From assembly GCF_026212465.1 (NCBI RefSeq), contig NC_080050.1, forward strand, positions 30,985,070 through 31,049,069: DNA of 64,000 nucleotides. Direction: 5' to 3'. The notes under the pieces were generated by a model. That model saw only the letters and a program-made list of their open reading frames with translations. It had not been told where the DNA came from and did not search any database. The translations under genes and the position numbers were made by a program. This stretch comes from Amaranthus tricolor (Eukaryota > Streptophyta > Magnoliopsida > Caryophyllales > Amaranthaceae). Each line of letters starts with the position of its first letter. Position 1 is the stretch's first letter. Of this stretch, positions 1-12,300 are shown piece by piece.

Positions 1-169
1 TTAAATTCCTTTTGAAGTTAACATTTCTTTTGGTTGGTGTTGTTTTATTTTGGGTCGGTTAAGTGGAGATAGGTTAGTAAATTTGGAGTTCCCGACCATG
101 GTTAATATATATTTTTTTCGGAACAATATTAACTTGTTTCCTAATTAATTTTTTTTTTTTGTTTTTCAG

Positions 170-3100
170 CTTCTTCACAGAGATCCTTCCTTAAATAAGT
201 GGATATTTTCTAGGTACTTGAGGCTGCAGAAATCAGCATCTTCTGACTCTGTGTCTCAGGTCACTAGTGCTTTTCAAGGTGTTTTTGAATCCTTCACTCA
301 ACAAGTTCGAGAAGCTACTGAGAATAGTGATGGAGAAGGTTCAGATCCATCCACTTATCTTAGCAAGCAATATTTGGTCAGTGGGACCTCTAATCAACAC
401 AGGATCCTCTGTGAAGCTTCTGGAAAAGATTTGTCTTTGCATATTCATGATAAACCCTACAAGCATGAGTTACCAAACAATAATTCAGAGAAGTTTTTGA
501 GACGCCATAGCTCCATGGATCGTTCAATCAATTGCTCTAATTATGATAATGGCATAATTGGTTCACCCTTATCAGGAAAAACAACTCAAATTAAGATTGA
601 TCCTTTTCAACAGCGAGATCAGGCTGCACTACTTGAGAAAAATCAAGCTATGAATGTAAATGCCATGAAATTCTCTAGTGGTCCGGCAGTAAATGTTTTT
701 GGAAGCAATGTATCATTACCTTACTCACCTGCATCAAATCAAATCATTTGGTTTTCAGATGGAGACCCTGCTGCAATGGATGTTTTTTCTGCTTCTAGAC
801 AACTTTGGGTTGGCTGTTTGTCTCCTGACACATCTGAGTCTGCAGTAAGGTTTGAACTTGAGAAATTTGGCCCTGTAGATAATTTCTCTTTTTTTATAAT
901 CAAGGGATTTGCGCTTGTTGAGTATAAAAGCCTTATTGATGCCATCAAGGCTAGGGAATGTTTGCGAAAGTATTCTCCCTGGGGTTATTCGATTCGTGTG
1001 AAATTCGTCGATATTGGGTTAGGAACAAGAGGGGCCGTGAACGGTGTGGCTATTGGCTCAAGTTGTCATGTATATGTTGGAAATTTATATAACCAATGGA
1101 TGAAGGATGGGATTATGCGTGAAATTATGAAGGTGATTTGTAGAGGGCCTCGTCAAGTTACTGAACTCAGCAGTGAAGCTGCATTGCTTTTGGAGTTTGA
1201 GACTCCTGAAGAAGCTGCCAATGCAATGGCATGCATAAGGCAGTTTCGTAAAGGGACAAACAATTTCGCAGCAACGGGTGCTGTTGATGCGCCAAGATCT
1301 TGTCCTAATTTGTGGAATGTTGGTGCTGCTCCTGTCAGCAATGCCTTTGGAATGTGCAACTCAGCTGGTTCCCCTCATAGCCAAACAGCTGGAAGCCCAT
1401 CAAACAGGTTTGACTTTTTCTTGCTCCCTCCATATGTTACTTGGGCTCAGTTAATAATGTCGGATATTGGTATGAGTTTAAGTTTCGGATAAATGAAGTA
1501 TCTAAGTGCCACACCAATGTCCGAGCATCAAGGATCGCACACGGGTACGTGAAGTAAAATAAAGAGTCTAAGTAACATAGCTCCCTCCACAACAATAGTC
1601 ACTAATGAAAAGAAAATTAACTTTTCTGGGTTAGCTATTGTTTAGACCTATCAATTTTGATCATGACCCAAATTTGACTTGATACCTGATTGAAAATTAG
1701 TGATGTAAATTCTGGCATATAATCTGAAAATGACCCAACATGGAAATACCCGAAAATATTGAGTTGAACTCAACCATAGCCCGAACTTGACTATTTTGAC
1801 TTGTTTTTTAAAACTTTTATGTAGTTTGTCATCTTTTTTTAGTCAGAGCTTACTATTTTTTTCACTTTGAGTCGATATTTTGAAGCCTTAATAGTTGTAA
1901 TCATTCAACTGTTTGCACTTATTATTTATGTGTAGATGCAAATTTTGTTCACAATCTAGGGTAATTCGGTAACTACCTATTTGTTCTTTTAAAGATAAGA
2001 TTGCGTGTATCCGACCCCATCAAAACCCACCTAGGTGGAGCTACATGACATTGGTGTATTGACATGTTTTTGAATTTACTACATGCAACTGAACACAAGA
2101 CTTGTCTGGTAGTGTTTCTTTTTTTTTTTTTTTTATTTGTTTCTGTGATGTCATATCAATATTGGCTTTAACAACATTACTAATAGCTTCAATTTTTGGT
2201 CTTTGATTCTTAGGTTTATAAATGTTGAATAAGAGAAACTATGTCTATTTTCAGCTTAACTGCCTTATGAATTATTTCTGAACTTTCCTGCTGGCTGTTA
2301 CATTTCTCCCTGACATCCATTAGTCCGACAATTAGATGAACATGCTGGTGTATTATAGTCATTACTCCACCCCACATTGATCTTAAGTTCTGTTGGGGAG
2401 CTCGGTCAGACTTTTGCTTGTCTGAAACTTGGGTAGTAGATTAACTTTTCATGCCAGGTTGAGTTTTAGATGAAATTCCGTTTTGTATTACTTGATGGGG
2501 GTGTGCTCACACTATTAAATGCAGGATGCATAATGCTACTTTTCCTTTTACGATGAAATCGGAAGGGATACCTCCAGAATTTTCCTCACCTAGAACTAAT
2601 TTTGAGAATCAGGGAATGGCTGTACGAAGTGGGCAAGTATCACAGATGAATATGGCTGTCAATGGTTCCATAGATATTGGTAATCATCAAATTTTGTACT
2701 TTTGCTTTTGCCAGTAAATTTGGCTGGGCAATTATTGCTTTGTTAATGGTGACTCAGTGGAGGCAGGTTTAGTTTGGTCACTTGTTTGTTGTTTATGTCG
2801 GTCATGTGCCAGGATCAGGACAGACATGGTTATACAGGAAGCCAGATGTGGAATTGCAACCTGTAGGAGGAACTATGACTTGCATTCCTATGGTAACTCA
2901 CGGATTAACAAATTTACCACCTCAACCTATTCAAACTTCACCGTACGTCCAACCTGTTTATCCACCACCAACTAGTTCTTGGGATGCGCTTGGTTTCAGC
3001 TATCACATGCTGCTTACTAATGTACATAGTAACTCCGTTCCTCCACCTTTTGTTCAAGCTTCAGTGACACCGTTGCCACAGATTCCAGGAAGTGGTATTC

Positions 3101-4400
3101 AGACATATAGTCAAGTAGTACCACAGCCGATTACACCATCAATGCCACCACCTCAACCTGATATACCACCCCCTTTACCCCCTGTTTCCATGGCCCCACC
3201 TCCTCCTTGTTCACCTCCCCCACCTCCCCCGCCTCCCCCACCTCCTATCATGGACCCACTCCCCCCTGCCGCTGAACCTTCCGATTTGACCTGTGCAGTA
3301 GGGTCTACGCAGATTCCGTGGCAGGGTTCATTATCAAAAAGTGGAGTTCATTATTGTAATGTTGATGCGCATAGGGTTGATTCAGATACATGTAAATATT
3401 CAATACTCATTTCAGAGCCTGCTGGGTAAGCATTTTTTGTAAATAACCTTAAAGTTTGGCATCACCCAGATTGTATAGCAATGATAAATGGAATTTCTTT
3501 ACGTAGGTGGCCAATGAAATTGGACATGACAAAACGGACAGATTTTCGCCATGTTAAAACTGCATTCTCCAACACCTCATCTTCCAGAGTGAGTTGATTG
3601 CTTGTCTCTTTGTAGTCTTGATCTCTTAAAACGTGCTTCCATAGTTCAATTTTTTCCGCCTTTTCTTTTGTAGTCTTTGTCAGTGTATTTCTGACTTTTT
3701 TTTTTGGCGTGTGGCAGAGGGAGGTATGCATGCTTGCACCATCTTCAGCTGCTGATCATAAAGGAGTAAGATGCATTGCATACCTGTGTCCAAATGTTTA
3801 TGCTTCAATATCATTTAAATAAATTTTCTTTTCTGAATGTTGGTCACATTATCTTGAAATTTATGTTTCAATATATGGTGTGTGTAAGAGTTCCTCTGAG
3901 TGATGGAAATATGTATGGGCATAAAGTATGGACGGAATTCAACAAACCGTCTTAAACCTTTTTCAAATAAATGTAAATCGTGTATCTACTCTAATAACAT
4001 CTTAGTTGGCTGATATTTAATTATTCTTATTTGGCAACAAGCTGCTGGTGCCAACGGCATAATCAATACTATTTGATGGTGGTTGTATGAATATAGTAAT
4101 TGCTACTTTGTCTCTTCCCATTTATGTCGACTCCCTGCAAAATTAGTTGGATGTTTATAGTCAGCTCACTCTATCTATACTTGTTCCTTTCTGCAGTTTC
4201 ATGACTTTATCTCGTATCTGAAGCAGAGAGAATGCGCTGGCGTTATTAAGATCCCAGCCACAAAATCCATATGGGCAAGACTGCTTTTCATTCTCCCATG
4301 CTCACCTGAGGCTTGTTCAATGCTCTCTATAAAAACAAACACCTCTGATTGCCTTATCACTGTGGTTTTGCCAAAGGAAACAAATTTGGAATCTTCGTAG
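170..4400 (+). CDS. RRM/SPOC-domain nuclear RNA-binding protein (Spen/FPA-like), 5' end missing
   Basis: Exons read at 170-1407, 2525-2679, 2813-3425, 3507-3588, 3718-3765 and 4197-4400 (TAG). All join in phase at GT/AG borders and give at least 779 C-terminal residues. The first visible exon opens after ttttcag at 169 and reads [13 protein letters not shown] onward, so the true start lies left of the window. Domains in order: an RRM (LWVGCLSP as RNP2-like, KGFALVEY as RNP1), a second, weaker RRM-like fold (CHVYVGNL ... AALLLEFE), a long Pro-rich linker with an 11-proline run near 3220, and a C-terminal SPOC domain ([13 protein letters not shown] to [14 protein letters not shown]). RRM plus SPOC is the layout of Spen-family proteins such as plant FPA, which act in RNA 3'-end processing and transcriptional repression in the nucleus. 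That role is inferred from the family; I cannot assign the exact orthologue. The 1.1-kb intron at 1408-2524 holds decayed repeat sequence. Confidence 0.85.
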
Positions 4401-6323
4401 CATATCTTTGGAAGACATTTTATGGAACTTTTATGTAGACTTGAACGGGCTGTTTCACTCTTTGTGCATGTAGAAAAAAGAGGTATGTAAACCCTTGCAC
4501 AATTATGACGTTTAACCTTTGATAAGGTTAATATGAGCGGTGAATCTTGACCTAATGCAAATATTTATTTTCCATGTTACTGCACAGCAAAGAAATATAT
4601 TAGCAGTGCAGAAATTCCGGTTGCCAATCAGCTTAGCTGTTGTAAGGGTTCTAACTTTGGGAACTTGAGTCGATTTCCGTTAGTAATATGAGAAATTGAA
4701 AGCCTTGCTAACTGAACTAACTACAGTTTTAGGATGTATATTCTTGTTTACACCTTTCCCATTTTGGTTAGGTGCCATTTGATACTCAACGCCTTTGTTC
4801 GTCTGTAAATGTAAATTGAGTCCAGTGTTTGTGGCTTATAGTTCGACTGGATTTTGAGTTTCAATAATAGTATTGGATTTCAATGTTACCTGAAATTTGA
4901 ACTCCATGCTCACAGAACACAGTGCAGATGAAATAATGCATAGGTCATCACATCAGAACGGTTTTTGCATTTGTTCGATTCATATATTGTTGAGATTACG
5001 ATTTTGGCATTATTATGAGTTATTGTTTGATAGTCACGTCGAGTTATTTAGCGTTTTCCGATTGGGGATTCTCATTGCCTTTGGGCAATTTCCTAAATTG
5101 TGGTTGCACTAACTACTCAATTCCTGCTAGAAAGTTGCTCAAATCTTGTTTTAAGAAAAATATTTGCATAATCGAAATCAACTTATTATGTTATTGCTAT
5201 TCTTATTACCATAAAATCAACTTAAGTGAAACTATAACTTAAGATTTTACAATTTCTCTTATTACCATAAAAAATATAGATTTTCTAAAGAATAATAGAT
5301 GAGCAAATGCTATACTTGTACTATGTCATTTTATAAAAGTTAAATGAGAAAGCAACAAGGAATAAATGATTATTATCTTGTACTCTAAAGATATAGTAAC
5401 AATAAATCTACAAAATAACTAGGACAATTTAAAATGCAAATTGTTACAAAAATGAAACATACTATAATACTCTCTTGCAAGATTTTTACTATTCGTGTCA
5501 AGTTTAACCTGAAATTCTAAAGATAAAAACTTGATAAAAGTTCATGCTTTTTCATTTCAAATTTATGTCATTTTGCAGGTTGTGAAGTAGACAAAAATCT
5601 AAGAACTTTGATAGTAAATTGAGGTATTATTAAGAAATGTAAGGATGTGTACATTGAGGTATTCAAATACTTCTATATTTTATGAACAAAAATTCAAATT
5701 GAGGTTATGATTTTCTTATCTTTTTTGATAAGGATATAATTTGTCATCTTTAAACTCTCTACATACTCTTATCATTAGAGGTAATCAAAACAGATTTAAT
5801 TCGACATTTACCCGATCTTGTATAATTGAATCTGACTTTAACCTGACTTTAAAAGTATATTTATAATGATATTAAAACCAATGTGGACACATAACCTAAA
5901 ATATCAATCCCAAAACCGATTTGATTTGATGACATAAACACCTCTACTAATCATAACTTCTATAAGAAATGATTATAATATTTTAAATTGTGGTCGATTT
6001 AAGATATGTACGTGATTAATCAGAACGAGTAGTGTTCGATTATGCCCTTATGAGATCAAATTTGAACATACTAGCTTCGCCCACAGCCAACATCCATCAA
6101 AGGATCTCATATGGTACAATGATAATGAATTAATGATTTTTGATCGGGGCCAATTTAAGATATGTATGTAAATATTTGGACTTAAATTTATTTCGATTTC
6201 GATTTATGAGATTAATTTTGGAGATACGTAGGGCACTAGGATTTCATGAGGTAGATCAGCAAAGCCAAACCCTCATGTCCTTCGTCTCTTGAATCCCCTT
6301 CTTTCTTCCTCCAACTGGACAAA
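4401..6323. other. Intergenic: 3' flank of the SPOC gene and 5' flank of the ASCC2-like gene
   Basis: No supportable coding region. 4401 to about 4900 is probably the 3' UTR of the RRM/SPOC gene. The rest is AT-rich and holds a small inverted-repeat element (5776-5946). The last 100 bases before 6324 are richer in C/T and are the likely 5' UTR of the next gene. Confidence 0.6.
5776..5946. mobile_element. Small hAT-like MITE with near-perfect 8-bp target duplication
   Basis: The 171-bp element starts tagaggta and ends cacctcta. It is flanked by cttatcat on the left and ctaatcat on the right, an 8-bp target duplication with one mismatch, the length typical of hAT transposons. It has no coding capacity. 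The 'ccgat/ccgatttgattt' interior resembles the larger hAT-like MITE at 37425. Confidence 0.55.
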
Positions 6324-9300
6324 ATGTCGAACCGATCATCGCATCACAGGCAAGATGACTCCCATTTCAATGGAAACAGGGGTTTCCGAGGCAAAACCCA
6401 GAAAAAATTCGTGCCCAAATCACACCAAAGTTCACCAGCAACATCATCAGTAGTTCCAAACAGTAACCCTAGTTTTTCCGCTTCTTTACGTCAATCTCAA
6501 CCCCCAAATTCAACTATTCATGCTCAGGGGAGCAGAGTTCGATTAGCAAATAATGGTGAGTGGGTTTCAAGTAGCAGTTATGGTGGCGGCAATTTTGTTA
6601 ATTATCTTCCCCAAGATGAAGCTGTTGCTGTTGGTTTGGGTGCTGACGAAGGTGGCTTAGATCCCCTTGAATCTCAACGAGTTGTTGATCTTCTTAACAG
6701 AGAGTTGGCCAGATTGCTTAAATTAAAACCTAGAGATTTCTGGCGAGAAGGTTATTTCCAACTTCCTAATTTTGTTTAATTACTTAAATTTTGTATGTAA
6801 CTCCAAAAAATGGTTTATTACCTAGTATATTTTTTTTGGTTTGATATGGATATATTTGCACTGTGTAATGAGTGCTTCAGTAATTTTTGCTGAATTTGGG
6901 TGGTAGGGGCTAAAAATTTTCATATCGACGTCACAAAAGGGTTTTTAGGTAAGAGTGGATGTTAGGGTATTTGAACATTTCCGTTATGTTTATAGGGAGA
7001 ACAACAAGTAATATGGGTTAAATATTCCATTTATATAGTACATATTCATGGATTTTCGAGTTGGCCATGATAGGTGTTTCTCGCTAATAGCTTTGCCAAT
7101 CGAAGAGGGTGTTTTGTTTGACCTATTTACTGGGAGTGAATGGTTTACTACCTCATGATTCATAAGAAACTAGTAAATGTTTGATGGGGTATGTAACATG
7201 TTGGATTTAAAAGTTGTGGGTCTGTTTAAAAGTGTTTTTGATTTCATAGTTGTTGAATTCTGTACCAAAATTGTTATTGATGAAAGTTGTTGTTGCTTTA
7301 TGTTTGAGAAGTTTGATTGGGATATTGTAAACTAAGTTTTCCTGCACTTATTTGATGACACTGAACCTTGTAAAATGGGAAAGAGTTTGCATGGTTCCCC
7401 TTATATACTTCATCTTAGAGATAACTATTACAATTAGTGGTCCTTGTCATCATAATTGTATTTATATGCAATGATATCTGCCAGATTTCTTGTAGTTCCT
7501 TTGATCTTCACAATTCAGTTTTTTATACTCCTTAGCACTATGTTTGGATAACAATTTTAGAGAGAAAAGAAAGGAAGGGAAGAGAGATAGAAGGGGAAAT
7601 AGCTCTTGTTTGTATAGGAGCGAATGGAAGGGAAAGTAAGGAAGATGAGAGTTTTCCCTTCAAATATTTTCATCTTTGGGGAGATTGGAACCTTAACAAA
7701 AAGTATCAATCAAATCCTTTCAATTCTCTCCCCTCCAAATCCGTTCCTTTCCATTTTGCTACCCAAACAAGGGATTCTTTCTCTCTCCAAATCCCTCCCT
7801 TTCCTTTCCCTCCATTTCCTTCCATCCAAACACACCCTAGAGGGAAAGTGTAACTTGGACACGCATTTCTTTTTTCATATTGATAGGATTCTCTACAATT
7901 TTCTTGTAGCTCTCAAACATGCATTTAGTTGTATGATTTTGTTTGCCTAAAAGGTGGTGTAATTCGTTTGGTATATTTGCTGCTTTTACTCCTCAGTGGC
8001 TGTGGATACATCATTGCACGAATTTATTGACAGCTTCCTTCAGTTTAGGAGTAGATGGTATGATTTCCCGTATCACGGAGCCAAAGGAATTGTTGCTGGT
8101 GTAATTGTTGGGGACTTGGAGTTAAGCCGCCGTGTTTTCATGTTTTTGTACAGAATGTAAGTTTTCTGTTTGATTTACACTACTAAATAACCAGTTTTCT
8201 AGTCAGTGTTACTAGCTTAATGGTCAAGTGCATTTTTAAACTTGTTATTAGCTTGTTTCTTGATTTTTTTGGACATGTGGTGAACTGCTTTTGCAGATCT
8301 TCAAACAAGGATCAAGGTTCTCGGTCCTCAGCGAGCCTAAGTCAAAAAGAATTTCAAGGTGGGTTGTCTTAGCTGTTAATTGAACTTGTAATCTAAACCC
8401 CATGTGATTCTGATTGTGCTGTTCTTGGTTGACACTAATTATAAATGCAACTGTAGTGGATTGGCGATCTTAAAAGAATACATGACAGTTAAGTGAGACA
8501 TTTTGCTTTGCTCATTGTGATTGAAGCTGAAAATTTCCGTTAGTGTCTTTTTAAGCATATCGAACCTGGACAGATGCTATAGAAAAAGGTTTACAGTTTG
8601 AAGAAAAACACTAAATGCAGTCATATTTCTAGTGTGTTGCACCATAGTGCAAAAAATCAATAACAGTCACGATCACACTAACGAATACAGTGCATGGAAG
8701 TGATTTGGTTATCGTAACACAAAATATCATCCGAAAGCATGAGTTATCCCTTGATGTGACAGCCTCTGTTGTACACTATGCACTTATTTGGGGGAATTGT
8801 GGGGATGAGAGAAGAGGGAACAATTTATAATAGCTGGGGTTGAGCATTTAAACATTTCAAGCACTACCAATTTGAGCATTTCACTCAAAGAAGGGGCTGG
8901 GACTGGAGCGAATTGAACAACCAACCTCAAAGAATGCAAAGTACTGCCTCACTAGTCCCTACTGAGCTCTCATTACATATTTTCATAATCAATCCTTCCT
9001 ATGAATCATACTACTGAAAGTTTATCCTCGTAATATTAACATAATAATAACGCAAAAAGGGCATTCTGTTTGATAATGTAATCAGACTGTTTGGTAATTT
9101 TAATAGATTTTATTGTTGACGTTATCATAAATCTATCGTTATGTCTTCAATATTCTCATTAGATTTGAATTTTATAACTCTTCAGTTCTTATCATTGACA
9201 AGACATCCGCCTATCATTATTTCATATATAAGCACAACAAATCTGGAATGATTGGTTGGTTTCAAACTTAATATGTATGTTTAGATAATCACTTGGCTGG

Positions 9301-12300
9301 ATTATATCAACTTTGTGATTACATTGTACTTGAAGTCTTGGATGCTGTAACAGTGTATGTGTGCACAATAGCTACAAGCCTACAATTTGGTTAGTGTTTG
9401 GTCATGGCTTTTGGCTTAGCTTTTTCGGTTGGCTTTTGACTTTTGGTTTGTTGGTCGGTCAAACAGCCAAAAAAAGTGTTTGGTAAATGACTTTTAAAGC
9501 AGCTGAAAAGCTGACTTTTAAGCTAAAATGAAATAGCTGCTTCATTAACTTTTTTGGTTGGCTTTGGGCTTTTTGGCCCACTTTTTCTCTAGTAAACAAC
9601 CAATAGCCAATACTTAAATTTACCAAACATCTCCACAAACAACTGACTTTTTCAGCTAACTTAAACGCCAACAAGAACAGTCAATATTTCCAGCTGGTTA
9701 AACAATCCAACTAAAAATGCCAACCGCCAACAACCAATTTTCAAACACCCCTAAACGATTATAATAGCAATTCTATATTTGGAATTTGGAACATGTATCT
9801 GATGCATTTCATAACTTGTTGGACAAAGCATCTCACTGCACTTGAGTGTGTAATCTCTGAATAAACATTGTGCTGACTTTTAATTTGTAACCTGATTCTG
9901 TTTCATTCATATTAGAACACCACCTTACCACTGTCATAGGAACTATTACGGTGATGTAATTTCTTGATTTGTTATTTTCCGTTCTTTTTGATGCACTATT
10001 CTTGTGTTTTTACTATTCTTGTTGTAGCTCTTTTGCAGGAGAAAAAATTGCTTGATTTGCCCAAGTTGTTGGATATATGTGCAGTATATGGTCATGAAAA
10101 TGAAGATTTGACTCGAACACTGGTGAGATTTGTTGATAACTTGATTCACTAACAGCAATATATTTTTTTAGTTTGACATGAACAGTCCTGTTGTACTACA
10201 TTTGCTCTGCTCTTACAGTTGGTTTAATGGAATCTTTATGACTATTTTAGTTTTCTCTATGTAGCATAACTTTGATTACCTCAATTTTCTCTCCGTCCCG
10301 CCTTAGCCTACGATTTATCAGGTGTTTTAAAGTACAGGATGGATAAGTGTGGAAGGGAATAATTCTGTAAAATGAATATTTTTCCATTTGGTTTATAACA
10401 GGCTATGCTTCTTAGGTAGCTTTCTGTAATTGGATTTTTAAACACACCTGTGAACATTTTAACAACTTCCTTGTTGAGGAAAACTGCTTGTTTTGTCACA
10501 CTTCAAATATTCAAGCTTTGCTATGGCAGCCAAATAAGGCCTTCTTAACTTTTATAATGTCTTTTTGGGACTAAAGAAATAAGTTTGAGTGGATGAATGT
10601 TAACATATAGGGTTGTCTACATGAACAATAACAAATCAATGTGAGCTATATTCTTTATTTTAGAGCTTTTTTTTTTATAATGTGTCAAAATATTTTAGCA
10701 GGCAGCAGTTCCCTTTATACAAATTCAAATAACATGTTAATGGTGATCCGTTTTTTTTTTTTTTTTTTCATTTTCTATTTGTGTGTGTTACTGTGTTGTC
10801 TGTATTTCATCCTTTCTCGTTGTTTTTTTTATTATATTATGGTAGTATTTTGTGGTTTGTAAAGATTGAAAAAGCACAAGTTTTTTACTTTAAAATATTG
10901 TGTATCTGGAATGCTGTCATGGGGATGCTAGTTATAGAGTTGTAATTTTGCATTTAAATGTTCCCAAAGACATAATGAGGGTTTGTTATGTCATAATTTT
11001 GCTTAGTTGCCCTATTATATTCACTGGATAAAGTTTTGTGTACGGAGAATGGTCATTTTAGGATTTTTGATTGATATTGTTTGAGCTATGCTCTGCAGTA
11101 TCCAATGCTTCATGATTTAACACTCTCTATAGTTGATCACTGTTGTTTTCTTCCAGGTTGCGAATGCAATTAATGCACAGCCTGATATCCACAGAACATT
11201 TACTTCCATGCTGTCTCATTTCTGGGATATTGTTCACACGATGTATGAACGTTGCAGGTCTTCTTTAGAGGTATCATATTCATATTTTGAGTTTTTCCTT
11301 ATGTTGAAAAACTTCTCTTACTATGTGAAGGTGAACCATCTAAGGTAACCTAGTTACATGGGCATAAGATAAAGATTCAAAGAATAAAGGTAGCTGGGTT
11401 TAGTTGGGTTACTTGATGGGCAATGTAAGAATCACAGCACTTTTGCTTGTGTTGGGTTCTTCTCATGAAATAAAAATGAGGCGGTTTCATTACATATGAC
11501 CTCTTTTGAACGTGTTTTGAGCTAACGTTCTACAAAATCATATCATGTAACCAGTGATTTTAAATCATGGGTTTAAGTTGATATTCTAACATATTGGCTG
11601 TTATAATTATTTTAATATGTATGTAGTTCTAAAAGGTCTTCATAAGCTTTGATTCAATTATATGTTCTAGAAAACTTGATTTTATTATGATAAAGTAGAT
11701 ATTTTTCAAGTTAACAATTGCATTGCAATGTCTGCAAAACGAGTCGTAACACCGAGGGATTCTGCATACACAACATCACGACCATTACACAGAGTCCGAG
11801 TAACATAGATTGCGACGATATTCACGATATTTTCTATCTTCTACTGCATGTCATTGTACTGTTTGCACACTTTGAACACCGCACAGAGGCTCCAAATGAA
11901 GCTTGGTTAGATGTGCCTTCCTGTAATTCTATGTAGATAGTCCAGAAGTGAAAACTAGTGTAATGAACTAGAAGTAATACACGGGTTATAGATTTTGAAG
12001 AGCTATGTTTTGAAACGTTTAGTTAGCTAATATTGTTTCCCTGTTAAAGAATGTTTTTGAGGAGGTTGTCAAATGCAGTTGAACTTACTGGATAACTAGT
12101 AATGTTTTTGAAGAGATTGTCTTAATCGTTTTGAACTAGATAAGTAGTAGATGTGCTTTTCTAACAATTCATTTTTGGCCTTTTTAACTCTCGGAACGGC
12201 TTTGAACAGGCTTTGATTTCTGCTGGTGGCGTTGTTGACAATGGATGCAGTCAACGACATATCGAATACTTAGAGGTTGGTTATAAATAATTCTCTTGTT

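Noticed and set aside
6751..6779. Possible end of the first ASCC2 exon as a short stand-alone protein
   Set aside because: The frame runs through a good donor (gaag|gttatt) and the family sequence continues in phase at 7997; the TAA is intronic.
7624..7950. 108-codon open frame
   Set aside because: It lies over a pyrimidine-rich MITE arm inside an intron of the ASCC2-like gene; composition is low-complexity.
10036..10039. ttttgcag as the acceptor of ASCC2 exon 4
   Set aside because: It would put the exon out of phase and give an immediate stop; tgtag ten bases upstream keeps the frame.
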